DNA of 64,000 nucleotides. Source: Betaproteobacteria bacterium Ga0077540. Lineage in GTDB: Bacteria; Pseudomonadota; Gammaproteobacteria; Burkholderiales; Methylophilaceae. Made by a program: the position numbers and the translations under genes. The stretch is taken from contig LNEP01000006.1 in the NCBI GenBank assembly GCA_001464125.1, forward strand, positions 62,001 through 126,000, given 5' to 3'. Shown here piece after piece: positions 50,544 to 60,576 of this stretch. Every line of letters begins with the position of its first letter. The first letter of the stretch is position 1. The notes beneath the pieces are model-generated. The model was not told the DNA's origin, ran no database searches, and worked only from the letters and a program-made list of their open reading frames with translations.

Positions 50544-51482
50544 TTAAATAAAGGCTTCGCCCAGTTGAACATGCCGACCCTGAACAAATTGCTGTGCTGT
50601 CTGCCGCTTACCACCTGGCATTTGCAGCTCTTCAATATCAAGTATCCCCTCACCACATGCCACTGTTAGCTTCCCATCCATCGCGACAATTTCACCAGGT
50701 TGTGCTTTGGTGGTGGTGCTGGATTCTGGTCGATAAGTTGCGTACCAAATCTTGCATACCTCACCCCTAAACGTGCTGGACGCCACTGGGAACGGATTAA
50801 ATGCTCTGACTTGTCTGGATAATGCCTCGGCAGTTTGCTGCCAGTTGATGGCTGACTCCGACTTTTCTAGCTTGTGGGCATAAGTCACAAGTGCTTCATG
50901 CTGCGGGGTGGATGGCAACTTGCCATCCTTCTCAAGGGTAGCCATCGCATTCACCATCAGCTGCGCACCCAGCAAACTTAAGGCGTCATGCAAACTTTGC
51001 GTCGTATCAGTTGGCAATATGGGAACATGCCCCTTCAAAACCATTGCCCCAGCGTCTAACGCTGGCACCACTTCCATAATCGTCACGCCTGTTTCGGCAT
51101 CCCCAGCCAATATGGCGCGGTGTATAGGCGCAGCGCCCCGCCATCTTGGTAGTAACGATGCGTGAATGTTGTAGCAACCTAGTTTAGGCATGGCTAATAC
51201 AGGGGTGGGAATAATTAAACCGTAGGCAGCAACAATCATCACATCCGCATCTGCTTCTGCGATCCTAGCTTGCACCTCGGCTGGCTTGAGAGATTCCGGT
51301 TGATATACTGGCAATTGATGTTGCAAGGCCAATTGTTTAACAGAGCTGGCTCGAAGCTGCATGCCTCTTCCGGCTGGTCGATCTGGTTGCGTTAGCACCA
51401 TGACGATGTTGTGCCCAGCCTCGATTAAGGCTGATAATGCAGGCACTGCAAACTCAGGCGTCCCTGCAAAAATAATGTTCAT
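50544..51482 (-). CDS. fmt: methionyl-tRNA formyltransferase
   Basis: Formylates initiator Met-tRNA. The 312-residue protein opens with IIFAGTPEFAVPALSAL and has the catalytic segment NIHASLLPRWRGAAPI near residues 108-123. EVVPALDAGAMV follows. The C-terminal OB-like tRNA-binding domain begins near 205. It follows def (58-base gap), the enzyme that later removes the formyl group, in the conserved def-fmt order. Confidence 0.97.
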   Translation of the reverse strand: MNIIFAGTPEFAVPALSALIEAGHNIVMVLTQPDRPAGRGMQLRASSVKQLALQHQLPVYQPESLKPAEVQARIAEADADVMIVAAYGLIIPTPVLAMPKLGCYNIHASLLPRWRGAAPIHRAILAGDAETGVTIMEVVPALDAGAMVLKGHVPILPTDTTQSLHDALSLLGAQLMVNAMATLEKDGKLPSTPQHEALVTYAHKLEKSESAINWQQTAEALSRQVRAFNPFPVASSTFRGEVCKIWYATYRPESSTTTKAQPGEIVAMDGKLTVACGEGILDIEELQMPGGKRQTAQQFVQGRHVQLGEAFI

Positions 51483-51540
51483 GCGTCAAACTTTCTTGTA
51501 AGAATATACTGTGAAGATAAACCTGCTGAAATGGCGCGCA

Positions 51541-52056
51541 CTAATAGCTATTTCTCTCAATTTCACGCGAATGCTTGAGCATTTTGGTTTTAATGCGGTT
51601 ACGCTTGAGCGGCGAAAGATACTCAACAAATACCTTGCCTTTTAGATGATCCATTTCATGCTGGATACATACACTTAACAATCCGTCGGCATCTAGTGTA
51701 AATTTTTTGCCATCCACATCATAAGCTTCCACTTTAATTTGCTCGGCACGCGACACGGTTTCATAAATCCCAGGCACAGACAAGCAACCCTCTTCATAGG
51801 TTTGGGTGCCTGATTGACTCAAGATTTTTGGGTTAATCAATACCAACAAGTCGTTTTGCTCTTTGCTGGTATCAATCACGATCAATTGCACATGATGATT
51901 CACTTGTGTTGCGGCCAGTCCAATGCCGGGGGCTGCATACATGGTTTCCTTCATATCCTGCACCAATCGCTTTAAGTTGGCATCAAAGGTCGTGACGGGT
52001 TTGGCCACTGTATGCAAACGTGGATCTGGGTAATTCAGTATTGTAAGTAGCGCCAT
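51541..52056 (-). CDS. def: peptide deformylase
   Basis: Removes the N-formyl group from nascent proteins. All three metal-site motifs are present in the 171-residue protein: GIGLAATQV near 45-53, EEGCLSVPG near 88-96 and QHEMDHLKG near 131-139. In most deformylases the last reads HEFDHL; Met replaces the first Phe here. It is the first gene of the def-fmt-htpX unit, divergent from the LysM gene. Confidence 0.97.
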   Translation of the reverse strand: MALLTILNYPDPRLHTVAKPVTTFDANLKRLVQDMKETMYAAPGIGLAATQVNHHVQLIVIDTSKEQNDLLVLINPKILSQSGTQTYEEGCLSVPGIYETVSRAEQIKVEAYDVDGKKFTLDADGLLSVCIQHEMDHLKGKVFVEYLSPLKRNRIKTKMLKHSREIERNSY

Positions 52057-52200
52057 AAACTAAAAGTGTTGTCTTATATCAACAATCCCTATTTTGAACA
52101 TGTTTGAATTGCCAAAAAAGCTTGATTGTTGAATGAATTACATGATAAATTTAATGCAACTTCGCGGATTTTTCCGCTCTTTTTGACCGAGGTCAACTGT

Positions 52201-53262
52201 ATGTTTCGTTCTATTATAACGCTGCTGAGTCTAAGTTGTTTATGCTTATCTGTTCACGCAGACGAAATTACATTACAAAAAAATCATCCAGAGCGCTATG
52301 TGGTTAAAAAGGGTGACACCCTTTGGGGCATCTCTGGCACCTTTCTTAAAGACCCATGGAAGTGGCCAAAAGTTTGGAAAATGAATCGTGCGGAGATCAA
52401 AAATCCACATTTAATTTATCCTGGCGATGTAGTGGTACTCGACATGTCTAGCGGGAGCCCTGAGTTTAAACTTTTACGCCAGACAGTCACTTTAGAACCT
52501 GGCGTTATCGAAGAGCCACTTGAAAAAGAAGCCATCTATACCATTCCACCCAATGTCATCGGCCCTTTCTTGAGCCAACCTTTACTCATTGAGCAGGATG
52601 AGCTTGAAACTGCGCCACGTATAGTCGGCGCTCAGGATAATCGTCTTATTTTAAGTCCGGGCACACGTGTGTATATCAATAACCTAGAGGAAGGTGATAA
52701 AAAATTCTGGAATATTTATCGCCCTGGTGATGTGTTAAAGGATCCGGAATCAAATGAGATATTGGGCACCGAGGCAATTTATTTAGGTGATTTAAAAATT
52801 AGCAAGTTTGGTCAGCCCGCATCTGGCAACATCGTGAAAGCTAAAGAAGAAATTTTTAGTAAGGATAGATTAGTTGTTGCATCGGAGGGGTTTAAAGAAA
52901 GTTTTGTGCCGCATGCACCTGATAATGAGGTTAGTGGCCGTATTATCAAAATTTATGGTGGTGTTGCTGAGGCTGGACCTGAAACTGTAGTCTCCATCAA
53001 TTTGGGCAAGCTCAATGGCATTGAAGATGGTCACGTGTTGGCGATTAGTCGTCACGGTCGGTTAATCAAAGATCCAGAATACAAAGAAGACAAATCCAAA
53101 CCAGTTGATAAAGAGAGCAAAGTGAAGCCGGATGAAATCAAGCTACCCGATGAACGCGTTGGCTTGGTCATGGTTTTCAGAACCTTCGATCGTGTCTCCT
53201 ATGGCCTGATTATGCAGACCTCTGATGCTATTTACACATTGGATACCGTACATACGCCTTAA
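52201..53262 (+). CDS. exported LysM-domain protein
   Basis: A 353-residue precursor starting at ATG 52201 with a signal peptide (FRSIITLLSLSCLCLSVHA); a start at 52126 would place 25 polar residues before it. Residues about 35-85 are a LysM domain (YVVKKGDTLWGISGTFLKDPWKWPKVWKMN region, then HLIYPGDVV) for peptidoglycan binding. The rest is a beta-rich domain without a named motif. The gene is 3 bases from dprA and commonly neighbours it in betaproteobacteria. Likely a cell-wall-bound periplasmic protein. Confidence 0.85.
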   Translation: MFRSIITLLSLSCLCLSVHADEITLQKNHPERYVVKKGDTLWGISGTFLKDPWKWPKVWKMNRAEIKNPHLIYPGDVVVLDMSSGSPEFKLLRQTVTLEPGVIEEPLEKEAIYTIPPNVIGPFLSQPLLIEQDELETAPRIVGAQDNRLILSPGTRVYINNLEEGDKKFWNIYRPGDVLKDPESNEILGTEAIYLGDLKISKFGQPASGNIVKAKEEIFSKDRLVVASEGFKESFVPHAPDNEVSGRIIKIYGGVAEAGPETVVSINLGKLNGIEDGHVLAISRHGRLIKDPEYKEDKSKPVDKESKVKPDEIKLPDERVGLVMVFRTFDRVSYGLIMQTSDAIYTLDTVHTP

Positions 53263-53265
53263 AAC

Positions 53266-54390
53266 ATGTCGCAAATCGTCAGCGAGACAGATCGGGACAT
53301 CGCTTCTTGGATTGCACTGAGTATAATTGATGGTATTGGTAGCGTCACGCTTTGCCAGCTTCTGCGTAAGTTTGGCTCACCCACTGGGGTATTTTCTGCT
53401 AGCAAATCCCAATTAAAAGAGATTGTGGATGACAAAATCGCATCATCCATTTTTAGCGGTCTGGATGAAAACGCAATTGCACCTACATTGGCATGGTTAT
53501 CCGATCCCCAAAACCATATCATCACCCTGGCTGATAGCTTTTACCCAAAAGTGCTGCTGGAAATAGCCAACCCACCTGCCGTGCTTTATGCAAAAGGTAA
53601 TATCGATTGTTTATCGCAGCCTTGTTTGGCGGTGGTAGGGAGTCGCAATGCCACCCCACAAGGCGAGAAAAATGCTGAGGACTTCTCAGAGAACTTAAGT
53701 CGGCAAGGCCTCTGTATCGTAAGCGGTATGGCGCTTGGCATTGATGGCGCAGCCCATCGCGGTGCATTAAAAGCAAATGGCGCCACCATTGCAGTAGTAG
53801 GCACGGGCTTAGATATTGTATACCCTGCCAAACATCGCGGCTTAGCGCATCAAATTGTATCCAATGGCTTGATACTCTCTGAGTTCGCTTTAGGTACTCC
53901 ATCTAAAGCACAAAACTTCCCCAGAAGAAACCGTATTATTAGTGGGTTGAGCTTAGGGTGTTTGGTCATCGAAGCCAATTTAGATAGCGGTTCGTTGATT
54001 ACTGCTAGGTTAGCTGTCGAGCAAGGACGAGAAGTTTTTGCAATTCCCGGCTCCATTCATTCTCCAGTGGCTAAAGGCTGTCACCAATTGATCAAACAAG
54101 GCGCCAAGCTTGTTGAGTCAACTGATGATATTTTGAGCGAATTGCAGCCACTTTTGCAATTCTCAAACACGTCAAGTACTAGCCCAAACGGGTCACTACC
54201 CAAACGGGCTAATGAGACCCCAGAAACCAATACAGTACTGGATTCCATGGGGTTTGAGCCTATCCATTTTGACACCATACTGACCCACACTGGCTTGACT
54301 GTGAGTGCGCTTTCAACGATGCTAACGTTACTGGAGTTGGATGGGAAAGTTTCGCCTGTAAATGGAGGGAAGTTTCAACGTCTCGTTTAG
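53266..54390 (+). CDS. dprA: DNA-processing protein DprA
   Basis: Binds incoming single-stranded DNA during natural transformation and loads RecA. The 374-residue protein has an N-terminal SAM-like helical region. A Rossmann-type domain follows, with AVVGSRNATPQGEKNAEDF near residues 121-139, SGMALGIDGAAHRGAL and the RNRIISGLS segment. A C-terminal winged-helix domain lies after residue 310. It is followed by smg, the common order. It suggests competence potential but does not prove it. Confidence 0.95.
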   Translation: MSQIVSETDRDIASWIALSIIDGIGSVTLCQLLRKFGSPTGVFSASKSQLKEIVDDKIASSIFSGLDENAIAPTLAWLSDPQNHIITLADSFYPKVLLEIANPPAVLYAKGNIDCLSQPCLAVVGSRNATPQGEKNAEDFSENLSRQGLCIVSGMALGIDGAAHRGALKANGATIAVVGTGLDIVYPAKHRGLAHQIVSNGLILSEFALGTPSKAQNFPRRNRIISGLSLGCLVIEANLDSGSLITARLAVEQGREVFAIPGSIHSPVAKGCHQLIKQGAKLVESTDDILSELQPLLQFSNTSSTSPNGSLPKRANETPETNTVLDSMGFEPIHFDTILTHTGLTVSALSTMLTLLELDGKVSPVNGGKFQRLV

Positions 54391-54439
54391 TAGTTAACGA
54401 TACTCAGTGGCTTTTATAATAGATAATTGAGGAGATAAC

Positions 54440-54913
54440 ATGTTAGAAGTGTTAATTTTTATGTTCCAGAACTATCTTGGAACGCAGCCTCAATTGAACG
54501 CTGCTGATATTGAGGAAGACTTTTTAGCCCAAGAATTATCCCAAGCGGGGTTTGACCACAGCGATATTGCTGGGGCGTTTGATTGGTATAAACAACTTCG
54601 ATGTCTAATCAGCCAACCTTATCATCAATACCTTTCGAATCCGACGTCATTTCGTGTCTATATCGACCAAGAGCTAGAACGTATTGATGCCGAAAGTTTT
54701 GGATTTTTAAGCTTTGTAGAGCAAGCGGGTGTGATCAAACCGAATGAGCGTGATTTGATTATTGACCGCGCTATGGCGCTCAAACAAAAAGATATTACGA
54801 TTGAAGAAGTACGTTGGATTACCATGATGGTATTGTGGAATGACAACCGCAAAAAAGATTACCTGTTTGTGGAAGACGCAGTGTTTAATCCAAAAGGCTT
54901 AACCCTACAGTAA
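54440..54913 (+). CDS. smg: Smg family protein (DUF494)
   Basis: A 157-residue acidic cytosolic protein of the Smg/DUF494 family. It begins MLEVLIFMFQNYL, as family members do, and includes ELSQAGFDHSDIAGAFDWY and ITIEEVRWITMMVLWN. The biochemical role is unknown, but it is almost always encoded next to dprA. TTGAGGAG precedes the ATG. The topA gene that often follows is absent here. Confidence 0.92.
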   Translation: MLEVLIFMFQNYLGTQPQLNAADIEEDFLAQELSQAGFDHSDIAGAFDWYKQLRCLISQPYHQYLSNPTSFRVYIDQELERIDAESFGFLSFVEQAGVIKPNERDLIIDRAMALKQKDITIEEVRWITMMVLWNDNRKKDYLFVEDAVFNPKGLTLQ

Positions 54914-54930
54914 CCTTGGTAGCGCCTAAT

Positions 54931-54959
54931 AAAAAAACCCTAGCTAGGCTAGGTTTTTT
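54931..54959. terminator. bidirectional terminator between smg and metF
   Basis: A-tract, then CCTAGC-TAG-GCTAGG with one bulged C, then six T. It serves the convergent smg and metF genes. Confidence 0.85.
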
Positions 54960-54975
54960 CGTTTAATACTCAATA

Positions 54976-55809
54976 TTAAGCAGGCAGATTTTGAATAATC
55001 TTGGCAATAGTACCCGCCTGATTCAATGTATAAAAATGCATATTCTTAACACCAGCTGCAATAAGCCTTTGGCACATTTCAGTCACCACATCTGCACCAT
55101 AAGCCCTTAGAGAAGCCATGTCATCGCCATAAGCCTCCAAACGCAATCGTAACCAGCGTGGAATTTCCGCACCACATACCCCAGAAAAACGCGCCAGTTG
55201 TGTGTAGTTATAGATTGGCATGATGCCAGGCACAATAGGCACTACTATATTTTCTTGATCACATGCTTCTAAAAAGCGGAAGTACGCATCGGCATTATAA
55301 AAATATTGAGTGATAGCGGAATTAGCACCAGCCTCTACCTTACGTTTAAAGTTAGCAATATCTTTGGCCGCTGATTGTGCTTCCGGATGGAACTCCGGAT
55401 ACGCTGCCACTTCGATATGAAACCAATCGCCTGTCTCCTGACGAATAAACGTTACCAGTTCATTGGCATACTTAAAGTCGCCTGCACTGACCTCGCCAGA
55501 AGGTACGTCTCCGCGCAAAGTCACCAAACGCTTAATGCCTTTGGCTTGATACGCACTCAGTAACTCGCGTATCTCTTCCTTACTCGAGGAGATACAAGAA
55601 ATATGCGGCGCCGCAGCGTAACCTTCACCTTGGATTTCAAACACAGTTTCCATAGTTCGGTCACGCGTAGAGCCACCCGCCCCAAAGGTAACTGAGAAAA
55701 ATTCTGGCTTAAATTGCGCAAGTGATTTTCTCGCCTCGCGCAAATTAGCCACCCCATCCGCGGTCTTGGGTGGAAAGAATTCAAAACTATAAGCAATAGG
55801 TGGATTCAC
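54976..55809 (-). CDS. metF: 5,10-methylenetetrahydrofolate reductase
   Basis: An FAD enzyme that reduces methylene-THF to methyl-THF for methionine synthesis. The 277-residue barrel protein has SFEFFPPKT at the N-terminus, FSVTFGAGGSTRDRT near 38-52, LRGDVPSGE near 98-106 and TQYFYNADAYFRFLE near 180-195. It lies downstream of ahcY and the small membrane protein in the same direction, so the methyl-cycle genes may share a transcript. Confidence 0.97.
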   Translation of the reverse strand: MNPPIAYSFEFFPPKTADGVANLREARKSLAQFKPEFFSVTFGAGGSTRDRTMETVFEIQGEGYAAAPHISCISSSKEEIRELLSAYQAKGIKRLVTLRGDVPSGEVSAGDFKYANELVTFIRQETGDWFHIEVAAYPEFHPEAQSAAKDIANFKRKVEAGANSAITQYFYNADAYFRFLEACDQENIVVPIVPGIMPIYNYTQLARFSGVCGAEIPRWLRLRLEAYGDDMASLRAYGADVVTEMCQRLIAAGVKNMHFYTLNQAGTIAKIIQNLPA

Positions 55810-55839
55810 GTTTTCTAATCTTTATTAATCTTCAACACA

Positions 55840-56187
55840 TCAATCTTTATCGACAACAATCGCACTTAATATCCATGAAATCACGCTGTAAACGATGGCG
55901 CCGATAATACCCGCCATGACACTCTGAACAGTGAAGCCATCCAAAAAATTGCCTACCGCCCAGAACAGAATACCATTAATCACAAAGATAAATAGGCCGA
56001 GTGTCAGGATAGTCACAGGCAAGGTTAGCACAACCAAAATTGGTTTAATTAACATATTCACTAAACCAATAATCACTGCAGCAATCAGTGCGGTTGTAAA
56101 ACTGGCTACCTGAATACCAGGCACAATATACGTCACGCCCATCAACGCCAACGCGTTAAGCACCCAACCAATCAACAGTTTAAACAT
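55840..56187 (-). CDS. YvlD-type four-helix membrane protein
   Basis: A 115-residue protein from ATG 56185-56187, chosen for the AAGGAG six bases upstream; a frame from 56214 has no such site. Four hydrophobic helices follow the pattern of the YvlD/phage-holin-4 superfamily, with GLVNMLIKPILVVLTLPVTILTLGLF-like text as the most conserved part. Its function is unknown. It lies between ahcY and metF, as in many betaproteobacteria, though no link to the methyl cycle is known. Confidence 0.85.
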   Translation of the reverse strand: MFKLLIGWVLNALALMGVTYIVPGIQVASFTTALIAAVIIGLVNMLIKPILVVLTLPVTILTLGLFIFVINGILFWAVGNFLDGFTVQSVMAGIIGAIVYSVISWILSAIVVDKD

Positions 56188-56291
56188 CGCATGCTCCTTA
56201 GAATATCCCACCAAACAATGGGTGCAGTCAGTGTAGCACTGAATAATTATTTGGTGGGAACAGCTATTATTCTATGGACCAAACACGCTAC

Positions 56292-57701
56292 TTAGTAACG
56301 GTAGTGGTCTGGTTTATAAGGACCTTGTTTAGCCACACCAATGTATGCTGCCTGCTGATCTGTCAATTCAGTGAGTTGCGCATTGAGTTTTTTCAATTGC
56401 AATACAGCCACTTTCTCATCCAAATGCTTAGGTAAGGTATACACACCCACTGGGTAATTTGCAGTTTGTGTAAACAACTCAATTTGCGCAATGGTTTGGT
56501 TAGCAAAGCTAGAGCTCATTACATAACTAGGATGGCCAGTACCACAGCCCAAGTTTACCAAACGGCCTTTGGCCAATAAGATAATACGTTTGCCATCTGG
56601 GAAAACCACATGATCCACTTGTGGTTTGATTTCATCCCACTCGTATTTCTCAAGCGAAGCAACGTCAATCTCGTTATCAAAGTGGCCGATGTTACATACA
56701 ATGGCTTGGTCTTTCATTTTCGCCATATGGTCATGCGTAATCACATGGTAATTGCCGGTAGCTGTCACAAAAATATCTGCATGCTCAGCGGCATAATCCA
56801 TCGTTACCACACGGTAACCTTCCATCGCTGCTTGCAATGCACAGATTGGGTCAATTTCAGTCACCCACACTTGCGCAGACAATGCGCGCAATGCTTGCGC
56901 TGAACCCTTACCCACATCACCGTAACCTGCAACCACCGCCACTTTACCTGCAATCATCACGTCAGTGGCACGTTTAATGCCATCCACCAATGACTCACGG
57001 CAACCGTACAAATTATCGAATTTTGATTTAGTCACAGAGTCGTTTACATTAATAGCAGGGAAAGCCAACTTGCCTTCTTTATGCATTTGATACAAACGAT
57101 GCACGCCGGTAGTGGTTTCTTCTGTCACGCCTTTGACTTTGCTTAGGCGTGTTGAGTACCAAGTAGGATCGACTTTTAACTTTTCTTTGATGGAGTTAAA
57201 CAAGCAGATTTCTTCTTCAGAACCTGGGTTGGCCAATACAGAAAGATCTTTTTCAGCACGAGTACCTAGGTGTAACAACAAGGTTGCATCGCCACCGTCA
57301 TCTAAAATCATGTTGGTGTAGCCCCCATCTGTCCATTCAAAAATGCGGTGGGTGTAATCCCAATAATCTTCTAGTGATTCACCTTTTACTGCAAACACTG
57401 GCGTACCAGTAGCCGCAATGGCAGCAGCAGCGTGGTCTTGTGTGGAGTAGATATTGCATGAAGCCCAGCGCACATCTGCGCCTAAGTCTTTCAGTGTTTC
57501 AATCAACACTGCGGTTTGGATGGTCATGTGAAGTGAACCAGTAATGCGCGCACCTTTCAGTGGTTGCGCTTTTGCATACTCTTCACGAATTGCCATTAAA
57601 CCTGGCATTTCAGTCTCGGCAATCGCAATTTCTTTGCGACCCCAATCAGCCAATGATAAATCGGCAATTACATAGTCTTTGAAATCAGCTACAGTATTCA
57701 T
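56292..57701 (-). CDS. ahcY: S-adenosylhomocysteine hydrolase
   Basis: Splits S-adenosylhomocysteine to adenosine and homocysteine. ATG 57699-57701 ([10 protein letters not shown], 469 residues) has AAGGAAG directly upstream; the longer frame overlaps the leader. Family features are [41 protein letters not shown] (NAD-binding, near 245-275) and the C-terminal DHYRY. The roughly 40-residue insert relative to the mammalian enzyme, common in bacteria, is present near 150-190. An SAH riboswitch lies in its leader. Confidence 0.97.
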   Translation of the reverse strand: MNTVADFKDYVIADLSLADWGRKEIAIAETEMPGLMAIREEYAKAQPLKGARITGSLHMTIQTAVLIETLKDLGADVRWASCNIYSTQDHAAAAIAATGTPVFAVKGESLEDYWDYTHRIFEWTDGGYTNMILDDGGDATLLLHLGTRAEKDLSVLANPGSEEEICLFNSIKEKLKVDPTWYSTRLSKVKGVTEETTTGVHRLYQMHKEGKLAFPAINVNDSVTKSKFDNLYGCRESLVDGIKRATDVMIAGKVAVVAGYGDVGKGSAQALRALSAQVWVTEIDPICALQAAMEGYRVVTMDYAAEHADIFVTATGNYHVITHDHMAKMKDQAIVCNIGHFDNEIDVASLEKYEWDEIKPQVDHVVFPDGKRIILLAKGRLVNLGCGTGHPSYVMSSSFANQTIAQIELFTQTANYPVGVYTLPKHLDEKVAVLQLKKLNAQLTELTDQQAAYIGVAKQGPYKPDHYRY

Positions 57702-57792
57702 AATCTTCCTTAATGAATGAAAACTGAGCAGGGAAAACATACTGGAGGGCCTACGCTCACCTTTATATTCCGTGCTCGCACAGTTATTAAAA

Positions 57793-57857
57793 GTGAACGC
57801 CGTTTACAACATCTCTGAGCCTGGGAGCATGGGAATAACTCTCGCAGCGTTCCTCAG
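57793..57857 (-). promoter_or_regulatory. S-adenosylhomocysteine (SAH) riboswitch
   Basis: On the minus strand the leader reads CTGAGGAACGCTGCGAG, a variable stem, CCCAGGCTCAG, then AAACGGCGTTCAC. CTGAG/CTCAG form P1. GAACGC and GCGTTC form the pseudoknot, as in the SAH aptamer found before ahcY in proteobacteria. High SAH should increase ahcY expression. The core lies about 92 bases before the ATG. Confidence 0.92.
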
Positions 57858-57897
57858 AAGGACAACATTATATCGCTAAAACAATCATTTGCCAAAA

Positions 57898-59139
57898 TCA
57901 GACGTCTTTAGGCGTCCAAAGTTCATGCACATCATGAATCCCCCAACTGTGAGCGGATTCGTGACCAACAATTTCATCCATTGCACTTGCTTTAGATAAA
58001 TCAACCACCTCTACTTGGATGCGCGCTCTAGATTTAGTCGAGAAAAAGACTTTCACAACCGGCTGTAATAAGGTCTTCGTGGATTGATCGATCACCACTG
58101 CCAAGCGACCAGATTTGAGCAGCACCACTGAACCGATAGGATAAATGCCAACGCTTTTCACAAAGGCTTTAAACACGGTCTGATCAAAATGGTTTTTCCA
58201 TTGTGCCATCCGCTGCAAGGATACACCTGGTTCCCAGCCATCTTTGTATGGACGATTTGAAGTCACAGCATCATACACATCACAAACGGCACCCATCTTA
58301 GCAAGCAAGCTAATTTGGTCACCTTTGAGCTGTTTAGGATAGCCGGAGCCATCAACTTTCTCATGATGATGTAGACAGACATCTAATGTCACAGGGTCGT
58401 CAATACCCGCCTTCAGCAATAAGGCATACCCCTCTTCGGGGTGAAGTTTCACCTTAGCAAACTCTTGATCCGTCAACGCACCGGGCTTATTGAGTATATC
58501 CAAAGAGACTGCCGCCTTGCCTATGTCATGCATAAGACCAGCCAAGCCAGCTTGTCTAATTTCCGCATCCCCAAGCCCTAGCTCCTTGGCCAGGGCTGTC
58601 ATCATGGCGCACACTGCCACGGAATGCATATAGGTGTAGTCATCTTGGTTTTTTAATCGCACTAAACTAATTAATGCGCCTTCGTTGCGTTTTATAGAAG
58701 CAGATATTTCCTCGACCAGTGGCATCACTGCTTCTGCATTGACGACCTTACCAAGACGCGCATCTTTAAACATGGAAGCTACTGCACGTTTAGACTCTTT
58801 AATAATGCGTGATGCTTGTTGCAACTCCTGCTCAATAGAAGTTTTTTCGATTTTCGATTCAGTTACATCGGTTTGCACCACTTTAGGTGCCTGTGTCTCG
58901 ATTTGCGTACACTCCTCCGCCACAACAGCACTTACTTCGGGAACATCCAATCCTTTAGCGGTATCAATTACTACTTCTTTGATGATACTGGACTGCAGTT
59001 TTTTCAGGTCCTGAATATCATTAAGTACAAATTTGGTTTTCCAAAAAGGATGATCCACCCAAGCACCATTAAGTGCATGGATATGCATGCCAATAATCAC
59101 TTGATGTGTAGGAATGGTTTTAAGCATTGTAGACATCAT
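57898..59139 (-). CDS. HD-GYP domain protein (predicted c-di-GMP phosphodiesterase)
   Basis: A 413-residue cytosolic protein. The N-terminal DUF3391 domain (residues about 8-60; HVIIGMHIHALNGAWVDHPFW-like region) precedes a helical linker and an HD-GYP domain. Metal ligands appear as LMHDIGKAAVSLDILNKPG near 205-222 and HHHEKVDGSGYP near 262-273, so GYP is intact. The last 90 residues are a beta-rich tail. Intact motifs predict hydrolysis of cyclic di-GMP. It follows metK after a terminator. Confidence 0.9.
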   Translation of the reverse strand: MMSTMLKTIPTHQVIIGMHIHALNGAWVDHPFWKTKFVLNDIQDLKKLQSSIIKEVVIDTAKGLDVPEVSAVVAEECTQIETQAPKVVQTDVTESKIEKTSIEQELQQASRIIKESKRAVASMFKDARLGKVVNAEAVMPLVEEISASIKRNEGALISLVRLKNQDDYTYMHSVAVCAMMTALAKELGLGDAEIRQAGLAGLMHDIGKAAVSLDILNKPGALTDQEFAKVKLHPEEGYALLLKAGIDDPVTLDVCLHHHEKVDGSGYPKQLKGDQISLLAKMGAVCDVYDAVTSNRPYKDGWEPGVSLQRMAQWKNHFDQTVFKAFVKSVGIYPIGSVVLLKSGRLAVVIDQSTKTLLQPVVKVFFSTKSRARIQVEVVDLSKASAMDEIVGHESAHSWGIHDVHELWTPKDV

Positions 59140-59171
59140 TCTGGCTTAAAATTGCGCGCGTGGATGCAAAG

Positions 59172-59194
59172 AAAAAGGGGCTAAAAAGCCCCCA
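59172..59194 (-). terminator. rho-independent terminator after metK
   Basis: On the minus strand GGGGCT-TTTT-AGCCCC is followed by TTTTTC. It lies about 30 bases past the metK stop. Confidence 0.85.
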
Positions 59195-59222
59195 TTTCTC
59201 GCCTAACATCAAGCTAATCTTT

Positions 59223-60386
59223 TTATAAGCCTGCTGCTGCGCGTAACGCTGAAGCTCTGTCAGTAGCTTCCCAAGTGAACTCTGGCTCATCGCGACCAAA
59301 ATGCCCGTAAGCTGCAGTTTTTGCGTAGATTGGGCGTAGCAAATCCAGCATTTTAACGATGCCTTTAGGGCGCAAATCAAAATGCTCGCGCACCAATTGT
59401 GTCAGCAGTTCATCCGACACTTTACCCGTACCATAGGTTTGCACCATGATGGATGTCGGTTGCGCCACACCAATGGCATAACTCACTTGCACCATGCACT
59501 TATCAGCCAAGCCAGCTGCCACAATATTTTTAGCCACATAGCGGCCGGCATACGCGGCTGAGCGGTCTACTTTAGAGGGATCTTTGCCTGAAAAAGCGCC
59601 ACCACCGTGTGGGGCTGCACCACCGTAGGTATCTACAATAATTTTACGGCCAGTTAAACCACAATCACCTTGCGGGCCACCCACCACAAACCGGCCTGTT
59701 GGATTCACCAAATATTTAATCTCACCTTTGATTAACTCTTGCGGCAACATCGGCTTGATGATTTCTTCGATGGTCGCTTCACGAATCGCTTCCAAAGTCA
59801 TCTCTGGCGCATGCTGTGTGGATACCAACACCGTATCAATTTTATGTGGTTTGCCATCCACGTATTGAATCGTCACTTGGGATTTGGCGTCCGGACGCAA
59901 CCATGGCAAACGGCCATCCTTACGCAATTGCGCTTGGCGCTCCATGATGCGATGGCTCAGCCAAATCGGCAATGGCATTAATTGTGGTGTTTCATTCACG
60001 GCATAGCCAAACATCAAGCCTTGGTCACCTGCGCCTTGATCTAGTGGGTCGTCATTCGCATTGTCCACGCCCTGGGCAATGTCTGGCGATTGTTTGTCAT
60101 AGGCGACCAGCACCGCGCAACCCTTGTAATCGATGCCGTATTCGGTATTGTCATAGCCAATGCGTTTAATCGCATCGCGTGCTACTTTGATGTAGTCGAC
60201 ATTGGCGGTAGTCGTAATTTCACCCGCCAACACCACTAAGCCAGTATTAGCCAGCGTCTCTGCCGCCACTCGTGCGGTAGGGTCTTGCGCTAAAATAGCA
60301 TCTAAAATGCTATCAGATACTTGGTCTGCGAGTTTATCGGGATGGCCCTCAGAAACAGATTCTGAAGTAAAAAGATATTGATTCAT
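59223..60386 (-). CDS. metK: S-adenosylmethionine synthetase
   Basis: Makes SAM from methionine and ATP. The 387-residue protein has [16 protein letters not shown] near the N-terminus, the conserved [12 protein letters not shown] near 117-128, and the phosphate-binding [19 protein letters not shown] near 258-276. It is divergent from dapF, with 190 bases between them in which I see no riboswitch. Together with ahcY and metF it covers most of the activated methyl cycle. Confidence 0.98.
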   Translation of the reverse strand: MNQYLFTSESVSEGHPDKLADQVSDSILDAILAQDPTARVAAETLANTGLVVLAGEITTTANVDYIKVARDAIKRIGYDNTEYGIDYKGCAVLVAYDKQSPDIAQGVDNANDDPLDQGAGDQGLMFGYAVNETPQLMPLPIWLSHRIMERQAQLRKDGRLPWLRPDAKSQVTIQYVDGKPHKIDTVLVSTQHAPEMTLEAIREATIEEIIKPMLPQELIKGEIKYLVNPTGRFVVGGPQGDCGLTGRKIIVDTYGGAAPHGGGAFSGKDPSKVDRSAAYAGRYVAKNIVAAGLADKCMVQVSYAIGVAQPTSIMVQTYGTGKVSDELLTQLVREHFDLRPKGIVKMLDLLRPIYAKTAAYGHFGRDEPEFTWEATDRASALRAAAGL

Positions 60387-60576
60387 AATGCGCCTTGAAA
60401 ATAAATATTAAAAAGTTTGAAATGACGCACCGACTAAAGGCTAAAGCAAGTGCATCAGGACAACGAATTTGGTATTGTAGTGGAAATTAAGTTCGCACCC
60501 CATATAAATTTAATTGGCAAGCATTTAATCGGGGCTAGCAGACTTCCTCGCAACACTAAGCATTATCATCGGCATT

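Noticed and set aside
60387..60576. SAM-type riboswitch before metK
   Set aside because: I found no stem or conserved core like those of SAM-I, SAM-II or SAH aptamers in the 190-base gap.
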